Shown: positions 51,432-61,188 of the stretch, one piece after another
Numbering within the stretch: position 1 is the stretch's first letter
Layout of the letters: each line of letters starts with the position of its first letter
Assembly (NCBI GenBank): GCA_948602995.1
Contig: CAPEBR010000001.1
Span: forward strand, 1-64,000
Direction: 5' to 3'
DNA from: an uncultured Dorea sp.
GTDB lineage: Bacteria; Bacillota; Clostridia; Lachnospirales; Lachnospiraceae
DNA length: 64,000 nt
Position numbers and translations under genes: made by a program
Notes under the pieces: model-generated
Told to the model about the DNA's origin: nothing
Seen by the model: only the letters and a program-made list of their open reading frames with translations
Databases searched by the model: none

Positions 51432-53684
51432 TTACGCTGCTTTTACAAACTTTTTCTTCATAACATACCACAGGGCTCCGGTAATACATACGGATGAGTA
51501 CGCACCGCATATGATACCCGCCATAAGCGGAAGGGCAAATTCCCTGATAGAGCTTACTCCCATGATGAAGATTACCGCCACCATGATAAAGGTCGTAAGA
51601 GAAGTATAGATACTTCTTGTCAGAGTCTGGGTAATACTCTTATTCACCAGTTCTTCAAGATCCGTCTTCTTTGATGCGTAATGGAGTTCCTCACGGATAC
51701 GGTCAAAGATGACGATGGTCGCATTGATGGAGTAACCCACAATGGTCAGCATACATGCGATAAAGGTATTACCTACTGAGATTCTTGCCACTGCATAAAA
51801 AGCAAGAACTACCAGCACATCATGCAAAAGCGCTGTAACCGCGCTCGTTGCAAAGCGGATGTCTTTAAACCGGAACCAAATATAAAGGAGCATAAAGATT
51901 GTTGCAACAATAACCGCCACAACTGCATCCCGTCTCATCTCCCCGCTTACGGTGGAGCTGATATTCTCTGCTGTGATCTTTTCCTGGTCTACCTTGAAAT
52001 TATCCACCATTGCCTGATTCAGAGCCTCTCTCTTGTCTAACTCCAGGGTCACAGTCTTAATGATTACCTGATTCGTCCCGGCAACCTTCTGTGTCTGCAC
52101 ATTCGCATCACCCGTCACTTTTTCCACAATTGGTACAATCTTCTCATCAATCTCCTCAATGGAGTAATCCTCATTAAAGGTTACATTAGTAGCTGTACCG
52201 CCCTCAAACTCAAGGCTGTAGGCAAACGCGCCCTTTCCGCCTGCCGAATTTACTCCGATAAATACAAAGCCGATTGCAATCACAAGGAGTGACACTGCAA
52301 AAAAGATCTTCTTTTTGGAGAGGAACGGAATCACGCCGTGCTCTTTTCCTTTTTTGTAATACAGCTTCTCACTCCGAAGCCCTACTGCATAGAATGCAAA
52401 TATGATCAAACGCGTCACCACAAGCGCCGTGAACATAGAAACTACAATACCGATTCCCAGTGTCTGTGCAAATCCTTTTACTGTTCCCGAACCCATAAAC
52501 CACAGCACCAGTGCCGCGATCAGGGTTGTAATATTACCGTCCACAATTGCAGACAATGCCTTCTGAAAGCCTGTCTTTAAGGAATTTCTCACACTCTTTC
52601 CGCGTGCCATCTCCTCCTTCACACGGGCAAAGATAATGACATTCGCATCCACCGCCATACCGATGCCAAGAATAATACCCGCGATACCAGGCAGAGTCAG
52701 CGTTACCTCAAATGCATTCAGAATAACTAATACAAGTCCTGTATACACGATCAGTGCAATACTTGACGCAAGTCCTGGAAGAAGGTATGCAAATATCATA
52801 AACAGGAATACAATCACAAGACCGATCGCTCCTGCCTTCAGGCTTGTGCTGATGGCCTGTTCGCCGAGCTGTGCTCCAACTACGTTGGACCGGAGTTCTG
52901 TGAGCTCCAATTTCAAACCGCCGATACGGATAGTAGACGCCAGGTTGTCGGCCTCCTCAAAGGAGTGATTTCCTGTAATCTGTGCCTGTCCGTTTTCAAT
53001 TACATTCTGAACATTCGGAACACTAACAAAAGCCCCGTCATAATAGATGCCGATACTGTCCTGGGTCGGAGCAGCTTCTCTGGTCGCATCTGCAAATTTA
53101 TCCGTACCTTCGTCAGTAAGTGTAAGAGAAACAATGTTCTCTCTCTGCTTTGTTACCGGATCCTCTGTTGTCTCTGCCTGTGCACCCTTCACATCTGTTC
53201 CGGTAATGACAATAGATCCGTCAGCCTCCAGCTCCTCAATGGTCTTGTTCAGCTGATAGTCCTGGGCAGAATCACCGGTAGAATTCACCTGCGTATAGTT
53301 ATCTGTCCCATCGCTTCCCTTATGTGCTATAAAATAAAGGGATCCCGGCTGTCCCAGCTCATCCAGGATCTCATTGGCGTTGGATACGCCCGGAATTTCA
53401 ATATTGATCCGGTCATCGCCCTCCTGATAGACGCTTGACTCTGTACTGTACTGCTCTACACGCTTCTGGAGCTTGTAGATCGTATCCTGCATGTCCTTTT
53501 CTGACGGGTTGTCATCCTTGACCTGATAGGTAATACTGACTCCGCCTGCAAGGTCAAGTCCTAATTTGATGTTTCTGGCTGATCCGATATGACCCTTTCC
53601 GAAACCAGCCGTTGTTGTAAATGTAAGCAGTGCGATCACCGCCGCCGTTACAACAAGACTTAGTATGCCTTTACTTTTCTTCAT
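51432..53684 (-). CDS. secDF: fused protein translocase subunit SecDF
   Basis: Membrane component of Sec export that uses the proton gradient, 750 residues. SecD half (about 1-440): first helix, GLDLAGGVSITYQV, extracytoplasmic P1 domain, then five helices with GIAGIILGIGMAVDANVIIF. SecF half (about 450-750): helix, EFEGGTATNVTF, then helices with GYSINATIVIFDRIREEL. It overlaps scfB by 14 bases, so it is translated with the SCIFF maturase, as in many Lachnospiraceae. Confidence 0.97.
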   Translation of the reverse strand: MKKSKGILSLVVTAAVIALLTFTTTAGFGKGHIGSARNIKLGLDLAGGVSITYQVKDDNPSEKDMQDTIYKLQKRVEQYSTESSVYQEGDDRINIEIPGVSNANEILDELGQPGSLYFIAHKGSDGTDNYTQVNSTGDSAQDYQLNKTIEELEADGSIVITGTDVKGAQAETTEDPVTKQRENIVSLTLTDEGTDKFADATREAAPTQDSIGIYYDGAFVSVPNVQNVIENGQAQITGNHSFEEADNLASTIRIGGLKLELTELRSNVVGAQLGEQAISTSLKAGAIGLVIVFLFMIFAYLLPGLASSIALIVYTGLVLVILNAFEVTLTLPGIAGIILGIGMAVDANVIIFARVKEEMARGKSVRNSLKTGFQKALSAIVDGNITTLIAALVLWFMGSGTVKGFAQTLGIGIVVSMFTALVVTRLIIFAFYAVGLRSEKLYYKKGKEHGVIPFLSKKKIFFAVSLLVIAIGFVFIGVNSAGGKGAFAYSLEFEGGTATNVTFNEDYSIEEIDEKIVPIVEKVTGDANVQTQKVAGTNQVIIKTVTLELDKREALNQAMVDNFKVDQEKITAENISSTVSGEMRRDAVVAVIVATIFMLLYIWFRFKDIRFATSAVTALLHDVLVVLAFYAVARISVGNTFIACMLTIVGYSINATIVIFDRIREELHYASKKTDLEELVNKSITQTLTRSIYTSLTTFIMVAVIFIMGVSSIREFALPLMAGIICGAYSSVCITGALWYVMKKKFVKAA

Positions 53685-55092
53685 GGTAAACTTCCTTTCC
53701 CTGTTCAGCTAATGCTGCTTTTATCATAATAGCACATTCCACACGTTTTCTTTCCATCTCGCATCCGGTCTCATAAGTATCCCGAAGCGTTCCATGGAAA
53801 TGATAGGAATTCGCCATACAACCGCCGCTGCAGTAAAATTTTGCGAAGCAATTCTTACAGCTTTCTTTGCTATATACATTTAAACTCCGGAACTCATCTG
53901 CAATCTCTGGCTTTACAATACCGTCATCCACATTTCCCATCAGGAATTCCTCCTGACCGACAAACTGATGGCAGGGGTACAGATCCCCCCATGGCGTCAC
54001 AGCCAGATACTCGGTTCCCGAGCCGCAGCCAGACAAACGCTTCACCACGCACGGCCCACCGTCTAAGTCTATCATAAAATGGAAAAAATGAAAACCCTTC
54101 CCGGATTTTTCTCTCTCCACCATAATCTGTGCCAGACGGTCATACTCTTTCATGACCGCCGGCAGATCTTCTCTGCGGATTGCATACGGGTCGCTCTCAT
54201 CACCTACCACAGGTTCCATGGACATCTGCTTAAAACCAAGATCTGCAAAATGCAGAATATCCTCCGCGAAATCCAGGTTTTCCCTTGTAAATGTACCCCG
54301 GATATAGTATTTTTCCTGATTCCGGCTTTCGGCAAGCTTCTGAAACTTCGGGACAATCAGGTCATAGCTGCCCTTTCCGTTCCGAAACGGACGCATCCTG
54401 TCATTGACCTCTTTTCTCCCATCAAGGCTTAAAACGACATTATCCATCTCCTGATTGATAAATTCCTGAATCTCGTCATTCAGAAGAACGCCATTGGTCG
54501 TCACCGTAAAACGGAAACGCTTATTATATGGCTTCTCCTGCGCCCTTCCATATGCCACCAGATCCTTTACAACCTGCCAGTTCATCAGCGGCTCCCCGCC
54601 GAAAAAATCCACCTCAAGATTGTGCCGGTTTCCTGAATTCGCAATCAGGAAATCAAGAGCCTTCCGGCCCACCTCATAGCTCATGAGAGCCCTTCTCCCA
54701 TGATACTCGCCCTCCTCTGCAAAGCAGTACTTACAGGCCAGATTACAATCATGGGCAATGTGAAGACATAACGCCTTAACCACGGTCTTGTGCTCCTTCA
54801 CCATCTGAACCATACCGGCAAAGGCATCCTTCGTAAACAGCTGCCCTGCCTTCACAAGCTCCGCAATCTCCAGAAGCGCTTCTTCAAGCTCTTCCTTTTT
54901 ATATGTACTCCCAAGCTTCCTTTCCAGTATCCCGGATATCTCCGGGGAGGAAAGGGACTCTGAAGCAAGCTCCCCATACTGTCTGTCCAGAGCTTCTGTC
55001 ACATCATAGCACAGATCATCCATCACATGAACAGAACCGCTGTTTACATCCAGGACGATATTGTATCCGTTATTCTTATACTGGTGAATCAC
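53671..55092 (-). CDS. scfB: SCIFF peptide radical SAM maturase
   Basis: 473-residue radical SAM/SPASM enzyme that forms thioether bonds in the SCIFF peptide (ranthipeptide). The 4Fe-4S motif is CLHIAHDCNLACKYCF (CX3CX2C, about 116-123); SPASM cysteines are in CGSGTEYLAVTPWGDLYPCH and CKNCFAKFYCSGGCMANSYH. The N-terminal 90 residues form the peptide recognition region. The start is a GTG at 55092, 8 bases after AGGAGG. The precursor gene is 70 bases upstream. Confidence 0.96.
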   Translation of the reverse strand: MIHQYKNNGYNIVLDVNSGSVHVMDDLCYDVTEALDRQYGELASESLSSPEISGILERKLGSTYKKEELEEALLEIAELVKAGQLFTKDAFAGMVQMVKEHKTVVKALCLHIAHDCNLACKYCFAEEGEYHGRRALMSYEVGRKALDFLIANSGNRHNLEVDFFGGEPLMNWQVVKDLVAYGRAQEKPYNKRFRFTVTTNGVLLNDEIQEFINQEMDNVVLSLDGRKEVNDRMRPFRNGKGSYDLIVPKFQKLAESRNQEKYYIRGTFTRENLDFAEDILHFADLGFKQMSMEPVVGDESDPYAIRREDLPAVMKEYDRLAQIMVEREKSGKGFHFFHFMIDLDGGPCVVKRLSGCGSGTEYLAVTPWGDLYPCHQFVGQEEFLMGNVDDGIVKPEIADEFRSLNVYSKESCKNCFAKFYCSGGCMANSYHFHGTLRDTYETGCEMERKRVECAIMIKAALAEQGKEVYHEEK

Positions 55093-55162
55093 ATCTGTTC
55101 CTCCTACGAGAAACAGCGGCCTTTAAGACCGCTGTCTCTCAAGTATTCTCATATAATCCCGA

Positions 55163-55306
55163 TTATCTTTTTTGCTCACATGTCTGGTTTCCTACTGTAC
55201 AGGATGTCTTACATGCTGACTGGCAGGATGTCTGGCACTCGCCGCATCCGCTTTTCTTAACGGTGTTATTAAGAGTCTGCGTATTTAATGTCTTTACATG
55301 CTTCAT
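55163..55306 (-). CDS. scfA: SCIFF ranthipeptide precursor
   Basis: 47-residue peptide that begins MKHVKTLNTQTLNNTVKKSG and has six cysteines (C21, C24, C28, C32, C36, C43), the hallmark of SCIFF ('six cysteines in forty-five'). GGAGGAG lies 7 bases before the ATG. The next gene is its radical SAM maturase. SCIFF is nearly universal in Clostridia; its function is not known. A hairpin occupies the leader between promoter and ribosome site. Confidence 0.97.
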   Translation of the reverse strand: MKHVKTLNTQTLNNTVKKSGCGECQTSCQSACKTSCTVGNQTCEQKR

Positions 55307-55336
55307 GACAACATCTCCTCCTTACCTTTCACACTC

Positions 55337-55365
55337 GTAACCGTTCAGGCCTGCCGAACGGTTAC
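55337..55365. repeat. hairpin in the scfA leader
   Basis: GTAACCGTTC and GAACGGTTAC arms with a short AGGCCTGCC centre; stem of 10 bases or more. It would lie at about +12 to +40 of the scfA transcript. GTAAC ends resemble the dispersed hairpins in the window. Confidence 0.65.
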
Positions 55366-55383
55366 TCACACTCAACTTTCGTT

Positions 55384-55412
55384 ATTATATCATTTTCTCA
55401 TTGGTTGCGCAA
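55384..55412 (-). promoter_or_regulatory. promoter of scfA-scfB-secDF
   Basis: TTGCGC (55407-55412) and TATAAT (55384-55389) on the minus strand with a 17-base spacer, about 70 bases before the scfA start. Confidence 0.8.
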
Positions 55413-55444
55413 TCTTTTTTTCTACAAAATTAGGATAGTTACTA

Positions 55445-55819
55445 TTAGGATAACATTCCGCCGGCCATGCCGCCGCCTGCGCATAAAATGAATGTAGTGA
55501 GGAGATTCGCGGCATCCCCGTTCAGCGTGCGGTATACACCCAGTGTAACCAGAAGCAGAAGGCCGAAATAAAGAACACCAAGGCCCATCCCCCACAGATA
55601 TCTCTTGATCCGGGCAAGCTTTCCGATAATAATCCCACCGATCAGCGTAGATACAAGATATACCGCAATAATAGCCGCTGCCACCGCTTTTTCATTCAGC
55701 TCGATCTTATACATGAGAAATGTCAGTATAAGGAGCAGAATTCCAGTAATAATATAAGATACTAAAAGTGCCTTTAGTATCCACATCACCTTTGAATCCT
55801 TCTGGATTTTACGTTCCAT
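55445..55819 (-). CDS. TIGR04086 family membrane protein
   Basis: 124-residue protein with a short charged N-terminus and four membrane helices. Recognised as the TIGR04086/YrzE-like family of small membrane proteins common in Firmicutes; function unknown. The ATG at 55819 has GGAGGG 5 bases upstream; a frame to 55939 overlaps spoVT. In Clostridia this family is often found next to the scf-secDF block. Confidence 0.85.
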   Translation of the reverse strand: MERKIQKDSKVMWILKALLVSYIITGILLLILTFLMYKIELNEKAVAAAIIAVYLVSTLIGGIIIGKLARIKRYLWGMGLGVLYFGLLLLVTLGVYRTLNGDAANLLTTFILCAGGGMAGGMLS

Positions 55820-55899
55820 CCCATCCCTCCCTTGTCTGTCAGAATCCTCTATCACAAGGTATGACAGGAGAGAATTTTTTATGACTAATTTGCTTTCCT

Positions 55900-56448
55900 T
55901 TACTGCTCCATCTGTCTTCCCAGAAAGGATGCCGCGCAAGAAGCCATCTTCTCCTCCGGAATTCCAAACTTTTTCTTCTCCTCCTTTGTAAGGAAAATCA
56001 CTCCCCCAATCACATCTCCCTCACAGATAATTGGTGTGATGGCTTCACACTCATAGTCCTCCTCCTGGCCGCTGATAATCTTCACATATTTCTTATCTCC
56101 CTTTGCCGCAAGAATGCTGTTCCGGTTCTCCAGCTCCTTTAGAAGCGCCTTACTGATGTACTTTTCCTGCAGCTCCTTCTTCCCATTTCCTGCTGCTGCA
56201 ATGATCTGGTCCATATCACATACACAGACCAGGCAGCCCATAGTCTGGGACAGACTCTCTGCATACTGCTTTGCAAATACGGACAACTCCCCGATGGGTG
56301 AATACTTTTTCAGGATAATCTCTCCCTCCCTGTCCGTAAAAATCTCAAGGGGATCTCCTTCCCTTATGCGCAGGGTTCTCCTGATTTCCTTGGGAATTAC
56401 TACCCGCCCGAGATCATCTATTCTCCTTACAATACCTGTGGCCTTCAT
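55900..56448 (-). CDS. spoVT: stage V sporulation protein T (AbrB family)
   Basis: Regulator of forespore gene expression, 182 residues. The N-terminal swapped-hairpin AbrB domain is MKATGIVRRIDDLGRVVIPK plus EIRRTLRI; a GAF-like C-terminal domain (about 55-178) follows, as in SpoVT. GGAGG is 9 bases before the ATG at 56448. No clear sigma-G promoter was found by eye. Its presence shows a spore former. Confidence 0.93.
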   Translation of the reverse strand: MKATGIVRRIDDLGRVVIPKEIRRTLRIREGDPLEIFTDREGEIILKKYSPIGELSVFAKQYAESLSQTMGCLVCVCDMDQIIAAAGNGKKELQEKYISKALLKELENRNSILAAKGDKKYVKIISGQEEDYECEAITPIICEGDVIGGVIFLTKEEKKKFGIPEEKMASCAASFLGRQMEQ

Positions 56449-56621
56449 ATAACAATTCCTCCATCTGTGTATTTTCATATCACTTACTGCAATGATACTA
56501 TTATTTGTAAATGAAGGAATTTTATACCTTAAATAGCAACTTTATATTTTGAATCTTCGTGCTTGTATTTTTCCATACAGGGTGATAGGATGATTACATG
56601 AACATATACAGGAGGCAGAAC

Positions 56622-58991
56622 ATGAGTTATACACAGAAGAGTATGACACTCAATGAACTTGAAACCGGAAAGACCGCCCTTGTAAAAAGCGTAGGCGGAA
56701 GAGGCGCCCTGCGCCAGCATTTTCTTGACATGGGAGTAATCCCGGGTGCGGAGGTCACGCTCATAAAACTTGCTCCCATGGGTGATCCCATTGAGCTTCG
56801 GATCCACGGCTATGAGCTTACTCTCAGACTGGCCGATGCCGCGCAGATTGAGATAGAGCCGGTCACTGCAAAGATACGTCCTGAAAAGAAACCCTCTAAG
56901 AAGACGCTGCATCCCGGCCTTGGAGAGGAAGGAAGGTTTCATCCCAAGGGCAGCGGCGACCCTCTGCCGGAAGGGACAAAGCTGACCTTCGCACTGGTAG
57001 GCAATCAGAACTGCGGCAAGACAACCCTGTTCAATCAGCTGACCGGCTCCAGGCAGCATGTGGGAAATTTCCCCGGCGTTACAGTAGACCGCAAGGACGG
57101 AGAGATCCGCGGATATACAGATACCTCCATTACAGATCTGCCGGGCATCTATTCCATGTCTCCCTATTCCAGTGAAGAACTGGTATCCCGGGATTTCGTA
57201 CTCAAGGATGCTCCAAAGGGAATTATTAACATTATAGACGCCACGAACATCGAGCGGAATCTTTATCTCACCATGCAGCTTTTGGAAATGAACATTCCTG
57301 TGGTAGTGGCTCTTAACATGATGGATGAGATGAACGGAAACGGCGGCTCTGTGGATGTAAACTCCATGGAGGCCATGCTGGGCGTACCGGTAGTTCCCAT
57401 CTCAGCTGTCAAAAACCAGGGAATCGACGAGCTGGCAAGGCACGCCCTCCACATTGCAAAATACCAGGAAAAGCCTCTGCGGCAGGATTTCTGCGACCAG
57501 AATGATAACAGCGGCGCAGTCCACCGGTGTCTGCATGCAGTCACCCACCTGATCGAAGACCATGCGCTTAAGGCAGGTCTTCCGGTTCGTTTTGCCGCCG
57601 GAAAAATTATTGAGGGAGACCCTCTGATTTTAGAACAGCTTGAGCTGGAGCAGAATGAAAAGGAGATGTTGGAGCACATTGTGCTTCAGATGGAAAAGGA
57701 ACGCGGCCTGGACCGCAGTGCGGCTATGGCGGACATGCGCTTCTCCTACATACAGAAGATCTGTGACCAGTGTGTGATCAGGCCTCACGAGAGCCGGGAG
57801 CATGTCCGCAGTCAGAATATGGACCGGATCCTTACTGGAAAATATACTGCTATTCCCGTATTTATCGGCATTATGGCACTAGTTTTCTACCTGACCTTTA
57901 ATGTAATCGGGGCATATCTCCAGGATCTGCTTGCGTCAGGTATTGAGATGCTGAAAGACTGGGCTGACAGTGCAATGACTGCCACCCACGTTAACGAGGC
58001 GCTCCACGGGCTTATTATTGACGGAATCTTCGAAGGAGTAGGCAGTGTACTAAGCTTTCTGCCCGTCATTGTGACCATGTTCTTCTTTCTCTCGCTTTTA
58101 GAGGACAGCGGCTATATCGCCCGCGTTGCCTTCTTTATGGATAAACTGCTGCGAAAAATCGGACTGTCCGGACGCAGTATTGTGCCTATGCTCATCGGCT
58201 TCGGCTGCACCGTACCCGCAGTTATGTCTACACGCACCCTGCCCAGTGAACGCGACCGCAAGATGACCATCCTGCTCACCCCGTTCATGAGCTGCACGGC
58301 AAAACTTCCGATCTACGCCTTTTTTGTCAATACATTCTTTCCCCACCAGGGAGGTCTGATCATGACAGGACTGTATGTACTAGGCGTTCTGACCGGGGTT
58401 CTGATTGCCCTGTTATTTAAAAAGACCTTATTCAAAGGCGAAGCAGTGCCTTTTGTTATGGAACTTCCCAATTACCGTATGCCAGCCCCACGCAGCGTAC
58501 TGCAGCTTCTTTGGGAAAAGGCCAAGGACTTCCTTCAGAGAGCCTTCTCTGTTATTCTCATTGCCACCATCATCGTATGGTTCCTGCAGAGCTTTGACTT
58601 CCAGTTTAATATGGCGGCCGATTCCCGCGACAGTATCCTGGCCTCAATATCCGGGCTTCTAGTTCCCCTTTTTAGGCCCCTGGGTCTTGGAGACTGGCGT
58701 ATCTGCACCTCACTGATCAGCGGCTTTATGGCAAAAGAAAGCGTTGTCTCCGTTCTAGAGGTACTGTTCGGCAGTACAGGCGGCATCACAGCTTCCATGA
58801 CCTCCCTTTCCGCTGCCTCCCTGCTCGTCTTCAGCCTCCTTTACACCCCGTGCGTGGCGGCTATCGCTTCCATCAAACGGGAGATGGGGGTAAAATGGGC
58901 GCTCTATGTTATACTCTGGCAGTGTACCATCGCCTGGGCTGCCGCTCTTTTGGTCCGCATAATCGGAACTCTGCTGGGGGCGGGATATTAG
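56622..58991 (+). CDS. feoB: ferrous iron transporter, FeoA-FeoB fusion
   Basis: Fe(II) uptake protein, 789 residues. A FeoA-like SH3 domain occupies residues 1-80 (LNELETGKTALVKSVGG...DPIELRIHGYELTLR). A GTPase domain follows with G1 GNQNCGKTT (127-135), the FPGVTVD switch, G3 DLPG and G4 NMMD. The C-terminal part has about eleven helices with two Gate motifs, including GFGCTVPAVMSTRTL. AGGAGG is 6 bases before the ATG. It is divergent from spoVT. A Fur-type site could not be confirmed. Confidence 0.96.
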   Translation: MSYTQKSMTLNELETGKTALVKSVGGRGALRQHFLDMGVIPGAEVTLIKLAPMGDPIELRIHGYELTLRLADAAQIEIEPVTAKIRPEKKPSKKTLHPGLGEEGRFHPKGSGDPLPEGTKLTFALVGNQNCGKTTLFNQLTGSRQHVGNFPGVTVDRKDGEIRGYTDTSITDLPGIYSMSPYSSEELVSRDFVLKDAPKGIINIIDATNIERNLYLTMQLLEMNIPVVVALNMMDEMNGNGGSVDVNSMEAMLGVPVVPISAVKNQGIDELARHALHIAKYQEKPLRQDFCDQNDNSGAVHRCLHAVTHLIEDHALKAGLPVRFAAGKIIEGDPLILEQLELEQNEKEMLEHIVLQMEKERGLDRSAAMADMRFSYIQKICDQCVIRPHESREHVRSQNMDRILTGKYTAIPVFIGIMALVFYLTFNVIGAYLQDLLASGIEMLKDWADSAMTATHVNEALHGLIIDGIFEGVGSVLSFLPVIVTMFFFLSLLEDSGYIARVAFFMDKLLRKIGLSGRSIVPMLIGFGCTVPAVMSTRTLPSERDRKMTILLTPFMSCTAKLPIYAFFVNTFFPHQGGLIMTGLYVLGVLTGVLIALLFKKTLFKGEAVPFVMELPNYRMPAPRSVLQLLWEKAKDFLQRAFSVILIATIIVWFLQSFDFQFNMAADSRDSILASISGLLVPLFRPLGLGDWRICTSLISGFMAKESVVSVLEVLFGSTGGITASMTSLSAASLLVFSLLYTPCVAAIASIKREMGVKWALYVILWQCTIAWAAALLVRIIGTLLGAGY

Positions 58992-59032
58992 AGCGTGTTT
59001 GAAAATTCATTCATGGCATGCCTGGGGAACTC

Positions 59033-59069
59033 GTTACTATGAGCGGACGGTTAGTCCGTGAATAGTAAC
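59033..59069. repeat. GTTAC-family hairpin upstream of the TetR gene
   Basis: GTTACTATGAGCGGAC - GGTTA - GTCCGTGAATAGTAAC: the core and right arm equal the perfect hairpin at 35138-35172, while the left arm has the ACTATGAGCGG end type seen (as CCGCTCATAGT) at 4553 and 15393. It therefore joins the two subfamilies. Confidence 0.8.
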
Positions 59070-59147
59070 GAAAAATGCTCCATTTCCAACATATTGTCAG
59101 CGCGATTTTCATATGTTAGTAAAAAAGGAAATATAAAAGAGAAGACG

Positions 59148-59774
59148 ATGCGTGGATCATATAAAAAGAAAGCGAAAGAAAAAATCATGAAATCTGCATG
59201 GGATTTATTTCTAAAGAATGGCTATGATGAAACTACCATATCAGAGATTATTGAGAAATCGGGCATCTCCCGCAGTGCTTTCTACCATCACTTTCACGGT
59301 AAGGAGGAACTTCTCTTTACCATTGCATATATCAATGATAATGACTATGATGTCTGGCTTAAGGAATACTATGACAGCAGCATTCATACTGTGGATAACC
59401 TCATTTCCTTTCATAATTATGTCATGCATACCATAGAGTCTTCTCCCTTCTGCCGCTTCTATCCCCCTCTTTACGGACTCCAGGTTATGACAGACGGCGT
59501 ACGCCATACTCTGAATCCGGACAGACCATATTACCAGATTTTGAGAAGCCTTTTAAAAGAAGGGATTGAAGCAGGAGAAATTCTTTCCCAGCATACCTAT
59601 ACAGTCCTGACGGATATGATTACAAGTTTTCAGATCGGAATCACATATAACTGGTGTCTGCAGCAAAAACGATATTCTCTTATACAGTATGGACGTGACC
59701 TTATGATTCCGTTTCTTGAATCCTTGCGGGGAGAGACCTTTGACGGGAATGAGGATTGCGGCGGGGAACCGTAA
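59148..59774 (+). CDS. TetR family transcriptional regulator
   Basis: 208-residue regulator. The N-terminal helix-turn-helix reads KSAWDLFLKNGYDETTISEI and SRSAFYHHFHGKEELL (about 15-60); the C-terminus is helical ligand-binding. The ATG at 59148 is a sensible start by domain position, though the ribosome site is weak. The gene next to it is divergent in function (DUF2804, opposite strand), so the target is unknown. Confidence 0.88.
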   Translation: MRGSYKKKAKEKIMKSAWDLFLKNGYDETTISEIIEKSGISRSAFYHHFHGKEELLFTIAYINDNDYDVWLKEYYDSSIHTVDNLISFHNYVMHTIESSPFCRFYPPLYGLQVMTDGVRHTLNPDRPYYQILRSLLKEGIEAGEILSQHTYTVLTDMITSFQIGITYNWCLQQKRYSLIQYGRDLMIPFLESLRGETFDGNEDCGGEP

Positions 59775-59815
59775 GCAGGATAAATCTGATTCATAAAACC
59801 CACGTCCCCCTATCA

Positions 59816-60838
59816 TCAATACCGGTTATGCACATCCTCCGCAAAACACATCAGGTTCCTGATTTCCAGCAAAGTCCCATCATCAAGCACTGCTTTCCCG
59901 GTCATGCGTCCAAACACCTGATGCTGGTCACTCTCAATAATCACTGCCGAGGTCTTTGCTGACCGGTCAAGCACTGGCACAAAATCCATCTCAAACCTTC
60001 CATCGCTGGAGGTGAAGATCCAGGGCTTCATATAGCTGTCCTTTGGAATATGAAAGGTCACATCGTCCAGTTTATGCGCTGTCCCATCGTAAAATAGCAT
60101 ATTCTCGGATGCCGCAGATGTATCCCCGAATCCATACCCGATATTAAAACCAAATGGTTTCCCATTCACAATTCCATTTCCCGAGCCCCAGTACCATCGG
60201 TTATCATAGGTCCACACTCCCCTTCCCCAGTCCAGCGTGCCAAAGTCCCTGTCCTTTGAGAAAGTATAGGTCTTTCCGTCAAAGGTCATGCTTCCCTCTG
60301 CCGGCATACAGTTTATCTTCTGATTATAATAAAATGCCCTCCTATTTTCTTTCCATGGAGTAGCGATTACCATCGTATCCATCTCAGGCTGCTCCAGCAT
60401 AATATTACAGGAAAAGGGCTTTCCCTTATAGAAATTCTTAAATCTGCAGCGAAGCTCTCTCTTTCCGTTCTTCACAAAAAATCCCATATGCAGACGCTTA
60501 TCCTTATATACCGTATTCCCTTCCTCTGATGTTGACGGCAGATGCAGCTTTCCCATGGGAAATGGATTCAGAATCGTCTCCGTATGCTCCCACCCCTCTT
60601 TAAAATTCAGCAGAGAGACTGACTGAAGACCAATATAGCCGTCATCCGAAATTGTAAAGGCGCCCGCAAAATCCTCATTTAACACAAGATAGTAATCCCA
60701 TTCCTTGATTCTGAACCCTGAAGCCCTGATCTGCCCCCTGTCATAAACCTGTAAAAGCCTTTTCGACCACCCTGGTTCTCTCAGACTCCCATCTTCCTTA
60801 AGCAGCGGCTGCACCGCCGTCACCTCATGATTTCTCAT
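59816..60838 (-). CDS. DUF2804 domain-containing protein
   Basis: 340 residues of DUF2804, a family related to AttH/lipocalin-like proteins of unknown function. The Trp/Gly-rich stretch FGTLDWGRGVWTYDNRWYWG and GFNIGYGFGDTSAASENML is characteristic. GGAGGG is 7 bases before the ATG at 60838. No signal peptide, so cytoplasmic. It is convergent with the TetR gene, 42 bases apart. Confidence 0.85.
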   Translation of the reverse strand: MRNHEVTAVQPLLKEDGSLREPGWSKRLLQVYDRGQIRASGFRIKEWDYYLVLNEDFAGAFTISDDGYIGLQSVSLLNFKEGWEHTETILNPFPMGKLHLPSTSEEGNTVYKDKRLHMGFFVKNGKRELRCRFKNFYKGKPFSCNIMLEQPEMDTMVIATPWKENRRAFYYNQKINCMPAEGSMTFDGKTYTFSKDRDFGTLDWGRGVWTYDNRWYWGSGNGIVNGKPFGFNIGYGFGDTSAASENMLFYDGTAHKLDDVTFHIPKDSYMKPWIFTSSDGRFEMDFVPVLDRSAKTSAVIIESDQHQVFGRMTGKAVLDDGTLLEIRNLMCFAEDVHNRY

Positions 60839-61026
60839 TCTAAAACCCTCCATTTTATAAGGAACTGTTCCTGAACTGCCTGTTTTCTCTATCTTATGGT
60901 TCCTGTCCACACAGAAATATCTGTAACTGTGAAGGTCCCTGGCAGTTGTAAATATCTTATCACATTATGAGATGAAATAGGGGGAAAACTGCAAAAAAAT
61001 CGCTTTAGCTGCTATTCAGCTGCTAC

Positions 61027-61053
61027 GATTCACGGCCCGGAAGGCCGCTCACA
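61027..61053. repeat. GTTAC-family hairpin repeat, short copy
   Basis: GATTCACGGCCCGGAAGGCCGCTCACA, the centre of the 4553 unit with one base changed and outer ends lost. It is in the 350-base gap between DUF2804 and yqeY, which otherwise holds only the yqeY promoter. Confidence 0.7.
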
Positions 61054-61091
61054 GGCGGTATTGAGTTTTGCAGTGCAAAAACACACCTTTA

Positions 61092-61120
61092 TTGCAATTT
61101 GATTTTCAAAATGCTACAAT
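61092..61120 (+). promoter_or_regulatory. promoter of yqeY
   Basis: TTGCAA (61092-61097) and TACAAT (61115-61120) with a 17-base spacer, about 70 bases before the yqeY ATG. Confidence 0.75.
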
Positions 61121-61188
61121 AGACTCGGACTGTATACTGAACAACAGCACAATGCAGTTTGCAAATCAAAAGACCAGGAGGATTTAAC

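Noticed and set aside
56449..56621. Fur box between spoVT and feoB
   Set aside because: AATGATACTATTATT partly resembles the 7-1-7 Fur pattern but has too many mismatches to call.
4414..61053. CRISPR array from the dispersed repeats
   Set aside because: Copies are single, kilobases apart, hairpin-shaped and not separated by regular spacers; no cas genes are present.
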